Below are positions 7,759 to 17,245 of a stretch of DNA of 39,331 nt, piece after piece. The stretch spans positions 1-39,331 of the forward strand of contig JAEWYI010000047.1 of assembly GCA_023395735.1 (NCBI GenBank), given 5' to 3'. This DNA is from Cyanobacteria bacterium OH_SFB_17. GTDB lineage: Bacteria; Cyanobacteriota; Vampirovibrionia; Gastranaerophilales; Gastranaerophilaceae. The notes beneath the pieces were generated by a model. It did not search any database and was not told where the DNA came from. It worked only from the letters and a program-made list of their open reading frames with translations. The stretch's first letter is position 1. Each line of letters begins with the position of its first letter. Position numbers and translations under genes: made by a program.

Positions 7759-8847
7759 ATGAGGGTAGGACATGTATCGTTTTTTAGGAACAAAAATTTA
7801 GAGAAAAATAGTGGAGTATCAACTTCATACCAAAGCAAACCGCTAAAAAATCATGAGACAGACAGTGTGAAGTTTTTAGGATTATTGCCAAAAAATGCAA
7901 AAATAAAATTGGCAATATTTGACATTGATGAAACTCTTAAACATTGGAAATTTGATCTTTCTGATGCGGATGGGGCTGCATATGAGCAACCGTTTAGAAA
8001 TGTTTTATTTTCTCATTTGAAAGAGAAAAATATTAAATTTGCTTATTCTTCGGACAGAGGTTATGAAAAAATTGTTTCCTTGATTAAGAACAATGTTCTT
8101 GCGCCCGCTGATTATATAATAGGCAATAATGGTGGAACTATATTTAAAAATGTTGACGGCGAATTTCAAGAAGTAACAAGCTGGGCTGAAAAGCTGAAAA
8201 AATCTTTTCCAAAAGGAGAAGTACATAATTTTTTAGTAGACTATGCAAAAAGAAAAGAAAACATGTTTGCGCCTCATGAAATAAACAAAATTGCTCCTGA
8301 AGACATGCCTCTCACTAAGAAAGAATTTTGGGGTTCCAAAATTTCAGAATATGATGGAAATTTATCTCAAACCAGCGTTAGACTAGTTTTGGCTCCAAAT
8401 ATTAAAGATAGAGTTATACCAGAAATTGAAAATGGGCTTATGCATAAAGGTATAACTTCAACGATAACTCATTTTCATTATCCAAAAGAATATGGAGAAT
8501 ATGAAGGTTTGAGGTCATATTTTAACCATGATGAATCTGTGGAGCTTGTTAAACTTTACAAGCCAAGACTTTATCCTGATGGAACTTATGATTCTCTGCT
8601 TATAAGTGCAAATAACAAAGGTATGGCTTCTGAGCATTTAAGAAAATCTTTAGGTCTAAAAAAGAAAGAAGTTTTTGCTGTAGGTGACGGTGAAAATGAT
8701 TTTTCCAACGCTAATAAAGGTTATTATTTTGCACTGATATCAAATGCAACAAATGGTTTGAAAAAATTAGTAGATCCGATAACAAGCGCTAATATAATAA
8801 AAACAGAAAAACCTGGAGTTGAAGGTGTTATCGACGTATTGGTTTAG
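7759..8847 (+). CDS. HAD-superfamily phosphatase (Cof-like) with N-terminal extension
   Basis: The 362-residue protein has all HAD motifs: the nucleophile loop IFDIDETL (Asp55 and Asp57), the Ser of AYSSDRG, a Lys in ANNKGMASEHL, and GDGENDFSNAN with the two metal-binding Asp residues. A large cap lies between motifs II and III, as in sugar-phosphate or polyol phosphatases of the Cof type. The substrate cannot be read from sequence. The first 45 residues are not part of the fold; they are polar and contain SVKFLG, similar to motifs at the start of two unrelated proteins in this window. The ATG at 7759 is preceded by GAGGAGG with 5 nt spacing, better than the upstream TTG at 7735. Its stop codon overlaps that of the convergent methyltransferase gene. 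Confidence 0.85.
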   Translation: MRVGHVSFFRNKNLEKNSGVSTSYQSKPLKNHETDSVKFLGLLPKNAKIKLAIFDIDETLKHWKFDLSDADGAAYEQPFRNVLFSHLKEKNIKFAYSSDRGYEKIVSLIKNNVLAPADYIIGNNGGTIFKNVDGEFQEVTSWAEKLKKSFPKGEVHNFLVDYAKRKENMFAPHEINKIAPEDMPLTKKEFWGSKISEYDGNLSQTSVRLVLAPNIKDRVIPEIENGLMHKGITSTITHFHYPKEYGEYEGLRSYFNHDESVELVKLYKPRLYPDGTYDSLLISANNKGMASEHLRKSLGLKKKEVFAVGDGENDFSNANKGYYFALISNATNGLKKLVDPITSANIIKTEKPGVEGVIDVLV

Positions 8848-10205
8848 ACTGAAATTATTGCAACGCTTTCGATGTGGTATGTGTGGCAGAACATGTCGAA
8901 AGGTTGTATAAACTCGACTTTTGCGCCTTTTTCTGTTAAAAATTTCAAGTCGCGTGCAAATGTTGCAGGGTTGCAGCTGACGTAAATGATTTTGTTTCTG
9001 GACAAGTTTAGAGCATATTCCAAGCTTTGTTCGCTGCAGCCTTTTCTCGGCGGGTCTAAGATTATTACATCAAATTTTCTTTTTTTTGTTTTTAATTCTT
9101 TTTCAAAGAATTTTTGGGCTTCCATATTATGAAGTTCAATATTTTTAATTTCGTTAAGCTTAATTGTTTCGTCTGCCAGAGCCACTGAATCTTTGTTCTC
9201 TTCTACACTGACGACTTTTTGACAAACGTCGGAAAGTGTTATGCCAAAAGAGGTTATACCTGCGTATGCATCAAGTATAGTAGGGTTTTCAAAGTTGTTT
9301 TTTATGTAGTCTTTGACAAACTGAAAAATGTTTTCTGCACTTTTCGGGTTGATTTGAAAAAACGTATTTGAACCGATTCTAAACGTTTTGTCAATAATTC
9401 TTTCTTTGATGAAATCTTTTCCTGCGACAAGCTCTGTTTGTCCGCCAAGAATTACATTTGTTTTTTTAGAATTGAAATTTACGCAAACTCCGCTTACTGT
9501 TTTGAAATTAGAATAAATATCTTGCGCAAAGTCTTTTAGTCTTTCAAATGTTTTTGTTGAGTTGACCACAAGAGTTACAAGAACTTTGTCTGTCGCTTTA
9601 GATACTCTCAGAACAACGTGTCTTAAATCTCCAACGTGTTTTTTTTCATTGTAGCCTGAAATTCCAAAATCAAATGCTTTGTTTCTTATGTATTCAATAA
9701 TTTCATCGCAAATTTGTGGCTGAATAGGGCAGTGTTTGATGTTTACAATTTCGTGAGATTTAGCTTTATAGTACCCTGCCAAAATTCTTTTTGAAACTTT
9801 TGTTTGAGATATCGGATATTGAACTTTATGTCTGTATTCAAATATTTCAGGACTTGCAATTGTGTCTTGAACTTCTATGTTTAAATTTCCGATTGATTTT
9901 AGGGCGTCTTCGACAATTTCTTTTTTGAGTTTTAGTTGGTATTCATAGTCAATAAATTGTAGTTGACACCCGCCGCAAATATTTTGCATAGAACATTTCG
10001 GCTCAACTCTGTGAGGAGAAGGGGTCAAAATTTCTTTAATTTTTGCATTAGCCCAATTTTTGTTAACTTTTGTAATTTCAGCTTTAACAACATCTTCTGG
10101 GCAAGAGTTTTCAACAAAAACAACAAGACCTTCGTGTTTAGCTATGCCTAGTCCGAGGTTTGATAGTTTTTCTATTTTTAATTCAATTTCATCACATACT
10201 TTCAT
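8844..10205 (-). CDS. rlmD: 23S rRNA (uracil-5-)-methyltransferase, RlmD/RumA type
   Basis: The enzyme uses S-adenosylmethionine to methylate C5 of a uridine in rRNA. An N-terminal TRAM domain (1-60) precedes four cysteines for a [4Fe-4S] cluster: Cys71, Cys77 and Cys80 in CSMQNICGGC, and Cys159. The SAM motif is LDAYAGITSFGI. The catalytic site shows DPPRKGC and, near residue 410, VSCNPATFARDL with the nucleophilic Cys. Its 453 residues fit RlmD; RlmC, or the RlmCD enzyme that methylates two sites in Bacillus, cannot be excluded. The start has no ribosome site, but an extended -10 box (TGCTAAAAT) ends 7 nt upstream, so the mRNA may be leaderless. The final codon overlaps the stop of the HAD gene. 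Confidence 0.9.
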   Translation of the reverse strand: MKVCDEIELKIEKLSNLGLGIAKHEGLVVFVENSCPEDVVKAEITKVNKNWANAKIKEILTPSPHRVEPKCSMQNICGGCQLQFIDYEYQLKLKKEIVEDALKSIGNLNIEVQDTIASPEIFEYRHKVQYPISQTKVSKRILAGYYKAKSHEIVNIKHCPIQPQICDEIIEYIRNKAFDFGISGYNEKKHVGDLRHVVLRVSKATDKVLVTLVVNSTKTFERLKDFAQDIYSNFKTVSGVCVNFNSKKTNVILGGQTELVAGKDFIKERIIDKTFRIGSNTFFQINPKSAENIFQFVKDYIKNNFENPTILDAYAGITSFGITLSDVCQKVVSVEENKDSVALADETIKLNEIKNIELHNMEAQKFFEKELKTKKRKFDVIILDPPRKGCSEQSLEYALNLSRNKIIYVSCNPATFARDLKFLTEKGAKVEFIQPFDMFCHTYHIESVAIISV

Positions 10206-10212
10206 AAAGAAT

Positions 10213-10221
10213 ATTTTAGCA
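10213..10221 (-). promoter_or_regulatory. Extended -10 box placed for a leaderless rlmD mRNA
   Basis: The minus strand reads TGC-TAAAAT, then 7 nt, then the rlmD ATG at 10205. A TGn extension can replace a good -35. The expected start of transcription coincides with the start codon. Confidence 0.45.
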
Positions 10222-10272
10222 TAAATATTTTACATATTATTAAGAGATTTAATGTAAATGAATGATTATTTT

Positions 10273-10305
10273 TTGAAATGTGGCATATATTATATTAAAT
10301 ATAAT
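10273..10305 (+). promoter_or_regulatory. Autotransporter promoter region
   Basis: TTGAAA (10273-10278) is followed at 17 nt by TAAATA (10296-10301), which overlaps a perfect TATAAT (10300-10305). Being inside the upstream open extension of the frame, it supports translation from the ATG at 10339 rather than from 10258. Confidence 0.45.
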
Positions 10306-10338
10306 AATGTTACCCTAATCCATGAGAGTCGTTTGGAT

Positions 10339-13300
10339 ATGAAGAGAAGCAATTTTATAGTGAGCCTTTTGATGGCTGCAACATTGTGTGGTGTTGCGGG
10401 TGTTTCTTGTGCTTCAGAGGCAACTTATCAAGGGGGATTGAGTTCTTTAAATACAGCTATTTCTGATTCGTCTGATACGGTCACTTTTAAGCAGACAGAA
10501 AATATTACATTAACATCTGATCTTTCATCTATTACGGCAGGTGATACTTTTGTTTATAACGGTAACAACTACAATTTAAACGGCGGAGGTAAGCAGGGAT
10601 TTGTCGTAGGAGAAGGTAAAAGTTTAACTCTTGAAAATGCAGGATATTACAATGAAGTCAGCGAACAGGTTGAAAAATCAGTAAGCGGATTCACTTCAGC
10701 AATTGCAATTGTTTTGTCTAACGGAACAACGGCAAATATAAACAATTCAGTTTTTCAATCTAATTCTCAGCCTGTTGTTTCGTATAATTTGCCAACAGCC
10801 GGATCTTCTACTTTAAACATTTCTGATTCAAAATTTTATTCAAACACAGCGCCTGTAATTTTTTACAATTATGCAGGTCCTCCAATTGCTCAAGGTTATA
10901 ATTTGAATATTAATAATAGTGATTTTAGGTCAAACACGTCAGGGGTTTTGAATTTTACTTCGGTAAATACAACTGGGGATTTTAATTTTAAAATCTCAAA
11001 TTCATCTTTTTATCAAAACAATAGCCCAATAAGTATGAATTTGATTTATGGTGAGAAAAATTCAAAAATTGAAATCGAAAATTCAGTTTTTGATTCTAAT
11101 AATGGTATTCAAATTGGTGTTAATGCAATATGTAGCGAAAAAAATTCATCAAGCGTTGATGTTTCTGTTTCAGGTTCAACTTTCATTAACAATTCCAGCA
11201 AATCAGTGTATGCATATTTGAACAATGGTGGAGCGTTCTCTACAAGTATTAAGAACAGTTCTTTTACAAATTCTTCAGATAGTGCTGTTTATTTTAATAG
11301 TATCCAAAATGATTCATTTACTTCAATTATTGATAATTCAACATTTGATAATGCATATAAGCTTGAAATGTCATCTTTCTATACTTCAGCTGTGGATATT
11401 AACATTTCTGATTCAACATTTATAAACACCCCTGTTTCTCTTAGTCTTTCTGATAATTCTTCGACAGGTGCTTTTAATTTTAATCTTTCCGATTCAAAAT
11501 TTACTGATTCTGGTCTTAATATAAATGTTTATGGTCACAATTCAAACAATTTTAGTTTTACAAATTTGGAATTCAATGGTAACTTTGATAATGATTTGAT
11601 ATATCTGACTTCTACAGCATATTCCAATACCCCCGAAGAACAAAAAATTCTTTTGGACAATGTGAAATTTAGTAATATTGTTACTGAAGGAAAATTGATA
11701 AATTTAAATTTAAATGGTAATAATGCCCCAATTTATGATTTGGATTTGAAAAATATTTCATTGGACAATGTAAATATGACAGATGGTGATTATGCTATTT
11801 CGATATATTTACAAAATTCTGATTTCAATTTTAATGTTGAAAATCTAAGCGTAGTTAATAGTTCAGTTGATAAATTAATTGATTTTCATACAAGCTATAA
11901 TATGCAGAATGTTGGTATAAGCATCAATAATGTTTTGTTTGATTCTAATATTGTAGATGGTGTTGGTTTATTTGATTTATACACAAGCGGAAATAGTAGT
12001 TTGTCCAGTCGTGCAGATATTGATGTTAGCAATCTTTCGATCTTAAATACATCATCAGTTGATACAGTTATACAAAATGGTTTTTCATTAGGAGTTAATA
12101 ATTTTAATGAGCTTAATGTTAATTTTTCGAATATAACTTTTGATGGGGTTGATATATACGCAAATATTATTTATTTACTTCCTTCTAATTATAATAATAT
12201 ATATAACTTATCAATAAAAAATTCAGTATTTAAAAATTTAGATGGCGTTAATTATTTTGGTATTGCGACTCAAGGCGGTCTTCAGGTCAGCAACTTGGTT
12301 TATGACAAATTACAATTTATTAATAATAAAAACTATATAACTTCTTTACTTTTTAATAATTTAAGTGGGTATGAAAATCATGTAACATTGGCAAATAGTT
12401 TATTTGAAAAAAATATCTCTAATGCCTCTTCATTGGCTTCTGCTTTTTATGTTTCAACAAATAACGTAAATCTTGCAGATGTATTGTTGGATAATAACAT
12501 TTTTAAGGAAAATGAATCTCAATATAATGGAACAGCCGGCTTCTTTTTCTTGACTAAAGATAAAGAAGATAAATTGGCTATAAAAAATTCAGAATACCTT
12601 TCAAATAAAGGGTTCAACGGAACGGTTTATATAGTAGAAGATAATCCTGAAAAATCAAGAATTATTTTTGATAACAATTTATTCAAATCAAATACAGCTT
12701 CAGAAAACGGCGGTGCTGTTTATTATGAATTAAAGACGGATACTTTCAACAGCAATAGTGTTTTTGAAGCTAAAAATTCTATGTATGAATCAAACAAAGC
12801 TCTTTCAGGCAAGGGTGGAGCAATTTATGCTATTATGACCGGCGCTGGTACAAATTCTTTGGTTGATATAAACTCTTCTGCTTTCAAATTCAATGAAGCC
12901 GGAGTTGATGGCGGTGCAATTTATAACACAAATCCGACTTTGGATATAGAAACGGTTTATTTTGAAAGTAACAAAGCTTTAGGCGGAAGCGGTGGGGCTA
13001 TTTACAACACAGGTAATTTGAGTGTTGCAACAAGTTCATTCCAAAACAACACGGCGACTTCAAACGGCGGTGCAATTTATACAGAAAAAACAGCATCAAT
13101 TTCTGATACAAATTTTACAGCAAACCAAACACAGGCAAATGGTGGTGCAATTTATAATAATACCGGCGCTCAAACTATTTCAAATTCAGCATTTATAACA
13201 AATAAATCCACTCAAGACGGTGGAGCTGTATATGGTGGCGTTCAGCAAACTGTTTCTTCATCTGCATTTAGCCAAAACCAAGCTGGCGGAAATGGTGGTG

Positions 13301-15447
13301 CTTTGTTTGTCGGTGCAAATTCATCTTTTGTTAATTCTAATTTCACTTCAAATACAGCATCTGGTAAAGGTGGCGCCATATACAACAATTTAGGCGAACA
13401 GTCAATTTCAAAATCAAGTTTCTATGCAAACAAAGCAAGCTCTGACGGCGGCGCAATTTATGCCGGTGCAAAAAATACAATTTCTTCTTCTGATTTTTCT
13501 AACAACACTTCATCAGGAAAAGGCGGGGCTCTTTATGCCGGAGGCGGCTCTGTAATTTCAAATTCTAATTTTTATTATAATACTGCATCTTCTGATGGCG
13601 GTGCGGTTTATAATCTCGGAGAGCAAAACCTTTCTAATGTGACTTTTTCAACCAATACCTCTAATGCAAATGGCGGTGCTGTATATAGCCAAGGAAACTC
13701 TGTAATATCCGATTCAGGGTTTTTAATGAATAAAGCTGTAAACGGCGGTGCTATTTATAATGATGGAACAATGACAGTAAAAAATACTTCATTTTTAGGC
13801 AATACTGCTTCAGTAAACGGTGGTGCAATCTATTCAAAAGGAACACTAAATGTTGTTGCTGATAATTCACAGGTTGTTTTCTCCGGAAACAAAGCTTCAG
13901 GTCAGTCTAATGCGATTTATCTTGAAAGCGGAACGCTAAATTTGAATGCTACAAACGGCGGTTCTTTCATTATTAATGACAAAATCAAATCAGCTGATAT
14001 AAACAATAATATCAATATTACAGGACAGATAATGTTGAATGAATCTATTTCTAATTCAACAGTAAATCTTAATCACACTGACATGTTTATGACTCAAGAA
14101 AGTTGGTTGAATGGAAATAATTTGAATTTGAACGGCGGCAATATCAATTTGATAAACGGCTCTGTTGGAAACGTAAGCTTGAATAATTTGTCAGTAAACG
14201 GGGTTACAAGTGTTGGAATTGATTTGGATTTGAAAAACTCAGTTGCAGATAGAATTACATCTGTTAATACGGCAACTGGAACAGGTAAAATAGACATTAG
14301 CACTATAAATCTTTTGTCAACAAGTGACAGACAAATTTCAAACATTTCTGTTGCAAATGACGCGACTAGAAACTTTATTACATTAAACGGTTCTGCAAGC
14401 CAAATTACTACTCCAATATTTAAATACGGGCTTTCTTATGATGCATCAAGCGGAAATTTAAACGTCGCAAACCAAGGTTTTACATCTTCAATTGTATCTT
14501 CACCTGTAAATTCAATGAGCGGTATTTATGTCAATCAGGCAAATGTTTATCAGGAAGTTTTGGGAAGAACAGATGCAATTATGGCAATGACAAGAATGGA
14601 ACGCTTGGCGATGAAATATAGAGCAAGAAGCGCAATTTCTGATGGACAAGTTTTTTCTCCTACTTATTTTGCAGAAGCAAGCAAAGGTGTTTGGGTAAAA
14701 AATTATTCATCATTTGAAAATATTCCTTTGAAAAACGGGCCGAATGTTTCAAGTGTCGGCTATGGAATGATTGTCGGTGCTGATTCTGATATGGTTCATT
14801 TAAAAGAAGGCTTTGATGGCTATTTGACTGTTTATGCTGCTTATAACGGCTCCCACCAAAATTACGACAATGTAGGATCTTATCAAAATGGTGGAATCCT
14901 CGGGGTTACAGGAACAATTTACAAAGAAAATTTCTTTGCTGCTTTAACTGTTAATGCAGGCGCAAGTGTCGGTAATGCTACAACTGAATACGGAAACGAT
15001 AATTTTACAACAATGCTCGGCGGTGCAGCTTTAAAAACAGGTTATAACTTTGAGTTCAGAGAAGGCAGATACATTTTACAACCAAGTTTCACTCTTGCTT
15101 ATACAATGGCAAAAACTTTTGACTATACAACCGCGGCAGGTGTTGATATAACTTCTGATGCGCTTCATGCTTTTCAATTTATACCTGGGGTAAAATTGAT
15201 TGCAAATTATGAAAACGGTTGGCAGCCTTATGTTGCAATGAATATGGTCTTCAATTCAATGAACGGAAACCGTTTTTATGCAAACAATGTTGAGCTCCCA
15301 CAACTTTCTATAGATCCATATTTTGAATATGGACTTGGTGTTCAGCGTAAGTGGAAAGAACGCTTAAGCGGTTTTGTTCAAGCAATGGCAAGAAGTGGCG
15401 GCAGAAACGGTGTTGCTTTACAAATTGGCTTCCGTTGGGCTATCTAG
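10339..15447 (+). CDS. Giant autotransporter with chlamydial Pmp-type repeats
   Basis: The 1702-residue protein starts with a signal peptide (MKRSNFIVSLLMAATLCG, cleavage probably after SCA). Residues 30-780 are Asn/Ser-rich beta-helix with many S-x-F-x-x-N turns. From about 790 to 1160 there are 15 GGA[IVL][YF] motifs alternating with FxxN (FQNNTAT, FYANKAS, FLGNTAS), the double signature of Chlamydia polymorphic membrane proteins. After a linker, about 1430-1702 is an autotransporter-type beta-barrel ending in GFRWAI. Such proteins pass their own passenger through the outer membrane and act as adhesins; adhesion here is inferred. The frame opens earlier at 10258, but the signal peptide and promoter fix the ATG at 10339. 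The 3' end overlaps lgt by 30 bp, antisense. Confidence 0.88.
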   Translation: MKRSNFIVSLLMAATLCGVAGVSCASEATYQGGLSSLNTAISDSSDTVTFKQTENITLTSDLSSITAGDTFVYNGNNYNLNGGGKQGFVVGEGKSLTLENAGYYNEVSEQVEKSVSGFTSAIAIVLSNGTTANINNSVFQSNSQPVVSYNLPTAGSSTLNISDSKFYSNTAPVIFYNYAGPPIAQGYNLNINNSDFRSNTSGVLNFTSVNTTGDFNFKISNSSFYQNNSPISMNLIYGEKNSKIEIENSVFDSNNGIQIGVNAICSEKNSSSVDVSVSGSTFINNSSKSVYAYLNNGGAFSTSIKNSSFTNSSDSAVYFNSIQNDSFTSIIDNSTFDNAYKLEMSSFYTSAVDINISDSTFINTPVSLSLSDNSSTGAFNFNLSDSKFTDSGLNINVYGHNSNNFSFTNLEFNGNFDNDLIYLTSTAYSNTPEEQKILLDNVKFSNIVTEGKLINLNLNGNNAPIYDLDLKNISLDNVNMTDGDYAISIYLQNSDFNFNVENLSVVNSSVDKLIDFHTSYNMQNVGISINNVLFDSNIVDGVGLFDLYTSGNSSLSSRADIDVSNLSILNTSSVDTVIQNGFSLGVNNFNELNVNFSNITFDGVDIYANIIYLLPSNYNNIYNLSIKNSVFKNLDGVNYFGIATQGGLQVSNLVYDKLQFINNKNYITSLLFNNLSGYENHVTLANSLFEKNISNASSLASAFYVSTNNVNLADVLLDNNIFKENESQYNGTAGFFFLTKDKEDKLAIKNSEYLSNKGFNGTVYIVEDNPEKSRIIFDNNLFKSNTASENGGAVYYELKTDTFNSNSVFEAKNSMYESNKALSGKGGAIYAIMTGAGTNSLVDINSSAFKFNEAGVDGGAIYNTNPTLDIETVYFESNKALGGSGGAIYNTGNLSVATSSFQNNTATSNGGAIYTEKTASISDTNFTANQTQANGGAIYNNTGAQTISNSAFITNKSTQDGGAVYGGVQQTVSSSAFSQNQAGGNGGALFVGANSSFVNSNFTSNTASGKGGAIYNNLGEQSISKSSFYANKASSDGGAIYAGAKNTISSSDFSNNTSSGKGGALYAGGGSVISNSNFYYNTASSDGGAVYNLGEQNLSNVTFSTNTSNANGGAVYSQGNSVISDSGFLMNKAVNGGAIYNDGTMTVKNTSFLGNTASVNGGAIYSKGTLNVVADNSQVVFSGNKASGQSNAIYLESGTLNLNATNGGSFIINDKIKSADINNNINITGQIMLNESISNSTVNLNHTDMFMTQESWLNGNNLNLNGGNINLINGSVGNVSLNNLSVNGVTSVGIDLDLKNSVADRITSVNTATGTGKIDISTINLLSTSDRQISNISVANDATRNFITLNGSASQITTPIFKYGLSYDASSGNLNVANQGFTSSIVSSPVNSMSGIYVNQANVYQEVLGRTDAIMAMTRMERLAMKYRARSAISDGQVFSPTYFAEASKGVWVKNYSSFENIPLKNGPNVSSVGYGMIVGADSDMVHLKEGFDGYLTVYAAYNGSHQNYDNVGSYQNGGILGVTGTIYKENFFAALTVNAGASVGNATTEYGNDNFTTMLGGAALKTGYNFEFREGRYILQPSFTLAYTMAKTFDYTTAAGVDITSDALHAFQFIPGVKLIANYENGWQPYVAMNMVFNSMNGNRFYANNVELPQLSIDPYFEYGLGVQRKWKERLSGFVQAMARSGGRNGVALQIGFRWAI

Positions 15448-16227
15448 TTTTTTAGAGCTGATTTTTTTTATGCAATATAGCGACAAAATTATTGTAAAAA
15501 TGCATACAATTTGCGCTATTGGAATACCAAAGATATTTAAAATGCTGTCTATTCTAAGACTTTCGATAAAAAACCTAACAAGGGAATACATTGCCAGATA
15601 GGAGAAAAAAATTATACCGTCTTTTTTTTGATAAATTTTTCTTATTATAAAAAATAAAATTAGAAAAATTAAAATATCAGCGATGCTTTCGTATAAAAAA
15701 GTCGGGTGAAAAAAGTTGTATTGCATAAGTTCAAGTGGTCTCTTGTATATTGGTATGTATAGCTTGAAAAATGATTCTGTGGGGCGCCCAAAGGCCTCTG
15801 AGTTGAAAAAATTACCCCATCTTCCAATTGCCTGTCCGATAACAAGTCCGTATGAAAAAATATCGCAAAGCTTTAGTATTGGTAGTTTTTTTCTTTTTGC
15901 ATAAATTATTCCTGTAATCAATCCGCCTATTATTCCGCCGTGGATGGATATTCCTCCATGCCAGATTTGTATTATTTCAAACGGATTTTTTACAAAGTAA
16001 CTATAGCTTAAAAGGCAGTAATAAAGTCTTGCTCCGATAATTGCGCCGATTATTATGTGAGGGGCGATGTCAAAAATTATTTCTGAATTTATTTCAGGAT
16101 AAAACTTTGTTGTTATTGCATTGGCGATATAAACACCGATTAACAGTGAAAAAGCCATAAAAATTCCGTAATAGTAAACGTAAATGGAGCCAATTTGAAA
16201 TGCTATTTCACCAGGCGATGCAAACAT
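15418..16227 (-). CDS. lgt: Prolipoprotein diacylglyceryl transferase Lgt
   Basis: Lgt moves a diacylglyceryl group from phosphatidylglycerol to the lipobox cysteine of prolipoproteins in the inner membrane. The 269-residue protein has about seven hydrophobic segments, the conserved HGG of IWHGGISIHGGIIGG, and the family signature GRWGNFFNSEAFG. The C-terminal tail is lysine-rich. It starts 3 nt after the stop of a lipoprotein gene, so both are probably one transcript. The final 30 bp lie antisense to the last beta-strand codons of the autotransporter, leaving no space for a terminator between the two. Confidence 0.95.
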   Translation of the reverse strand: MFASPGEIAFQIGSIYVYYYGIFMAFSLLIGVYIANAITTKFYPEINSEIIFDIAPHIIIGAIIGARLYYCLLSYSYFVKNPFEIIQIWHGGISIHGGIIGGLITGIIYAKRKKLPILKLCDIFSYGLVIGQAIGRWGNFFNSEAFGRPTESFFKLYIPIYKRPLELMQYNFFHPTFLYESIADILIFLILFFIIRKIYQKKDGIIFFSYLAMYSLVRFFIESLRIDSILNIFGIPIAQIVCIFTIILSLYCIKKISSKKLDSPTEANL

Positions 16228-16230
16228 TTT

Positions 16231-16842
16231 TTACTGAACGCTTTCTGTATTATTTGCGGAATATTTTAAGATTTCTGTTTTTAATTTTTCAATTTTTTCT
16301 TCAACTTCAGACTTATCTTCGACATTGTCACCTTTTTCAATGTATGTTGAGTATGAATTTATTGCGCCGTCAAAAAGTTCTGCTATTTTAGTATTATCGG
16401 CATCAGAAAGTTTTATTTTAGCTTTCGCTGATGAATTTTCATCTTCATTATCATTTTTTTGTTTTTCGTCTTTTGTGGATTTCCCATCAGAGGTTATTGA
16501 CCCTTCAATAATTCCTCTGGCAAAATTTTCTTGTGCTACAGCAAGTGAATAGTATGTGTCTGCAAAGCTTGGTCTAAGTTTTATTGCACTCTGAAATGTT
16601 TTCACAGCTTCAGGATATTTTTCAGCTTGTGTGTATGCAATTCCAAGGTTGTAGTGGGTTTCAAAAATTGTGCTGTCCAAATCAATACTTGATTTAAGCC
16701 TGCTGATTGCGTTTTCGTAATCGCCGCTGTCAAGATAAGATTTTGCTTTGCTGTTAAGCTCTTGTACCGCAAAATTGTTTATGCAAGCTGTTGATATTAC
16801 AGATACAAACAATACTACAACAAGTAGAAAAGCTTTTTTCAT
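16231..16842 (-). CDS. TPR-repeat lipoprotein
   Basis: The 203-residue protein begins MKKAFLLVVVLFVSVISTAC, a signal sequence with a lipobox-like VISTAC; Ser instead of Leu at -3 is atypical. Two tetratricopeptide repeats follow (about 30-65 AKSYLDSGDYENAISRLKSS and 66-100 HYNLGIAYTQAEKYPEAVKT), then part of a third helix pair broken by a charged Lys/Asp/Glu linker (about 118-145), then a coiled tail. TPRs mediate protein contacts, so it is likely a membrane-anchored scaffold. The ATG at 16842 gives the signal peptide; the frame extends 17 codons upstream without a better start. The next gene, lgt, encodes the enzyme that would lipidate it. Confidence 0.75.
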   Translation of the reverse strand: MKKAFLLVVVLFVSVISTACINNFAVQELNSKAKSYLDSGDYENAISRLKSSIDLDSTIFETHYNLGIAYTQAEKYPEAVKTFQSAIKLRPSFADTYYSLAVAQENFARGIIEGSITSDGKSTKDEKQKNDNEDENSSAKAKIKLSDADNTKIAELFDGAINSYSTYIEKGDNVEDKSEVEEKIEKLKTEILKYSANNTESVQ

Positions 16843-16903
16843 AACCTTTTGACCCCTTAATTTAACATTCTTGTAAAATTTATAATATAACAAAATTAAA
16901 TAT

Positions 16904-16932
16904 TTGGCAATATTAAAAATTTAAGTTACAAT
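16904..16932 (+). promoter_or_regulatory. Promoter of the zinc-finger/ruvX operon
   Basis: TTGGCA (16904-16909), exactly 17 nt, then TACAAT (16927-16932), near the sigma-70 consensus. The expected transcript starts about 45 nt before the gene at 16985, which has an AAAGGAG ribosome site. Confidence 0.65.
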
Positions 16933-16984
16933 ATAAAGGTAAATTTTTAGAAGATTATTCAAATTGTGAACAAAGGAGATATTA

Positions 16985-17245
16985 ATGTCAGAGGATAAAG
17001 TCGTTAGACTGGGTTCAAAAAAAGCAAAAAAAGAAGAAGTGAATGAATCGTCGCAAGACGATGCTGTGTACTGCAGTTTTTGTAAAAGACCGAATACGCA
17101 GGTGATAAAAATGGTTCAGGGACCGGGCGTTAATATCTGTTCTGAATGTACTATGATTGCTGTGCAATATTTAATACTAAACGACAGAATGCCATCGGCG
17201 GAAGCTCAAATGATTCTAGATGCATTTTGGGGAAAGGCGAGATAA
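16985..17245 (+). CDS. Stand-alone ClpX-type C4 zinc finger
   Basis: The whole 86-residue protein is a basic N-terminal tail plus one zinc-binding domain of the ClpX kind. The cysteines are Cys30, Cys33, Cys52 and Cys55 (CSFCKR, then ICSEC). The intervening VIKMVQGPGVN matches the ClpX segment before its second Cys pair. In ClpX this domain dimerises and binds substrates or adaptors for ClpXP; the AAA+ ATPase that normally follows is absent. The gene is not a fragment: it has its own promoter, a clear ribosome site, and a stop codon that overlaps the next start (TAATG). It may act as an adaptor or decoy for Clp-type unfoldases, or may simply use the same fold for another contact. Confidence 0.8.
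   Translation: MSEDKVVRLGSKKAKKEEVNESSQDDAVYCSFCKRPNTQVIKMVQGPGVNICSECTMIAVQYLILNDRMPSAEAQMILDAFWGKAR

Noticed and set aside
10258..10338. Upstream start for the autotransporter
   Set aside because: It would put 27 residues before the signal peptide and includes the promoter boxes.
12700..13850. Regularly spaced DNA repeats that could suggest a CRISPR array or tandem repeat
   Set aside because: They are degenerate codons for GGA[IVL]Y and FxxN protein motifs in one open frame; spacing and sequence vary.
17146..17244. 33-codon upstream extension of the helical-repeat gene
   Set aside because: It lies inside the zinc-finger gene in another frame; the ATG at 17245 overlaps the zinc-finger stop codon in a coupling arrangement.
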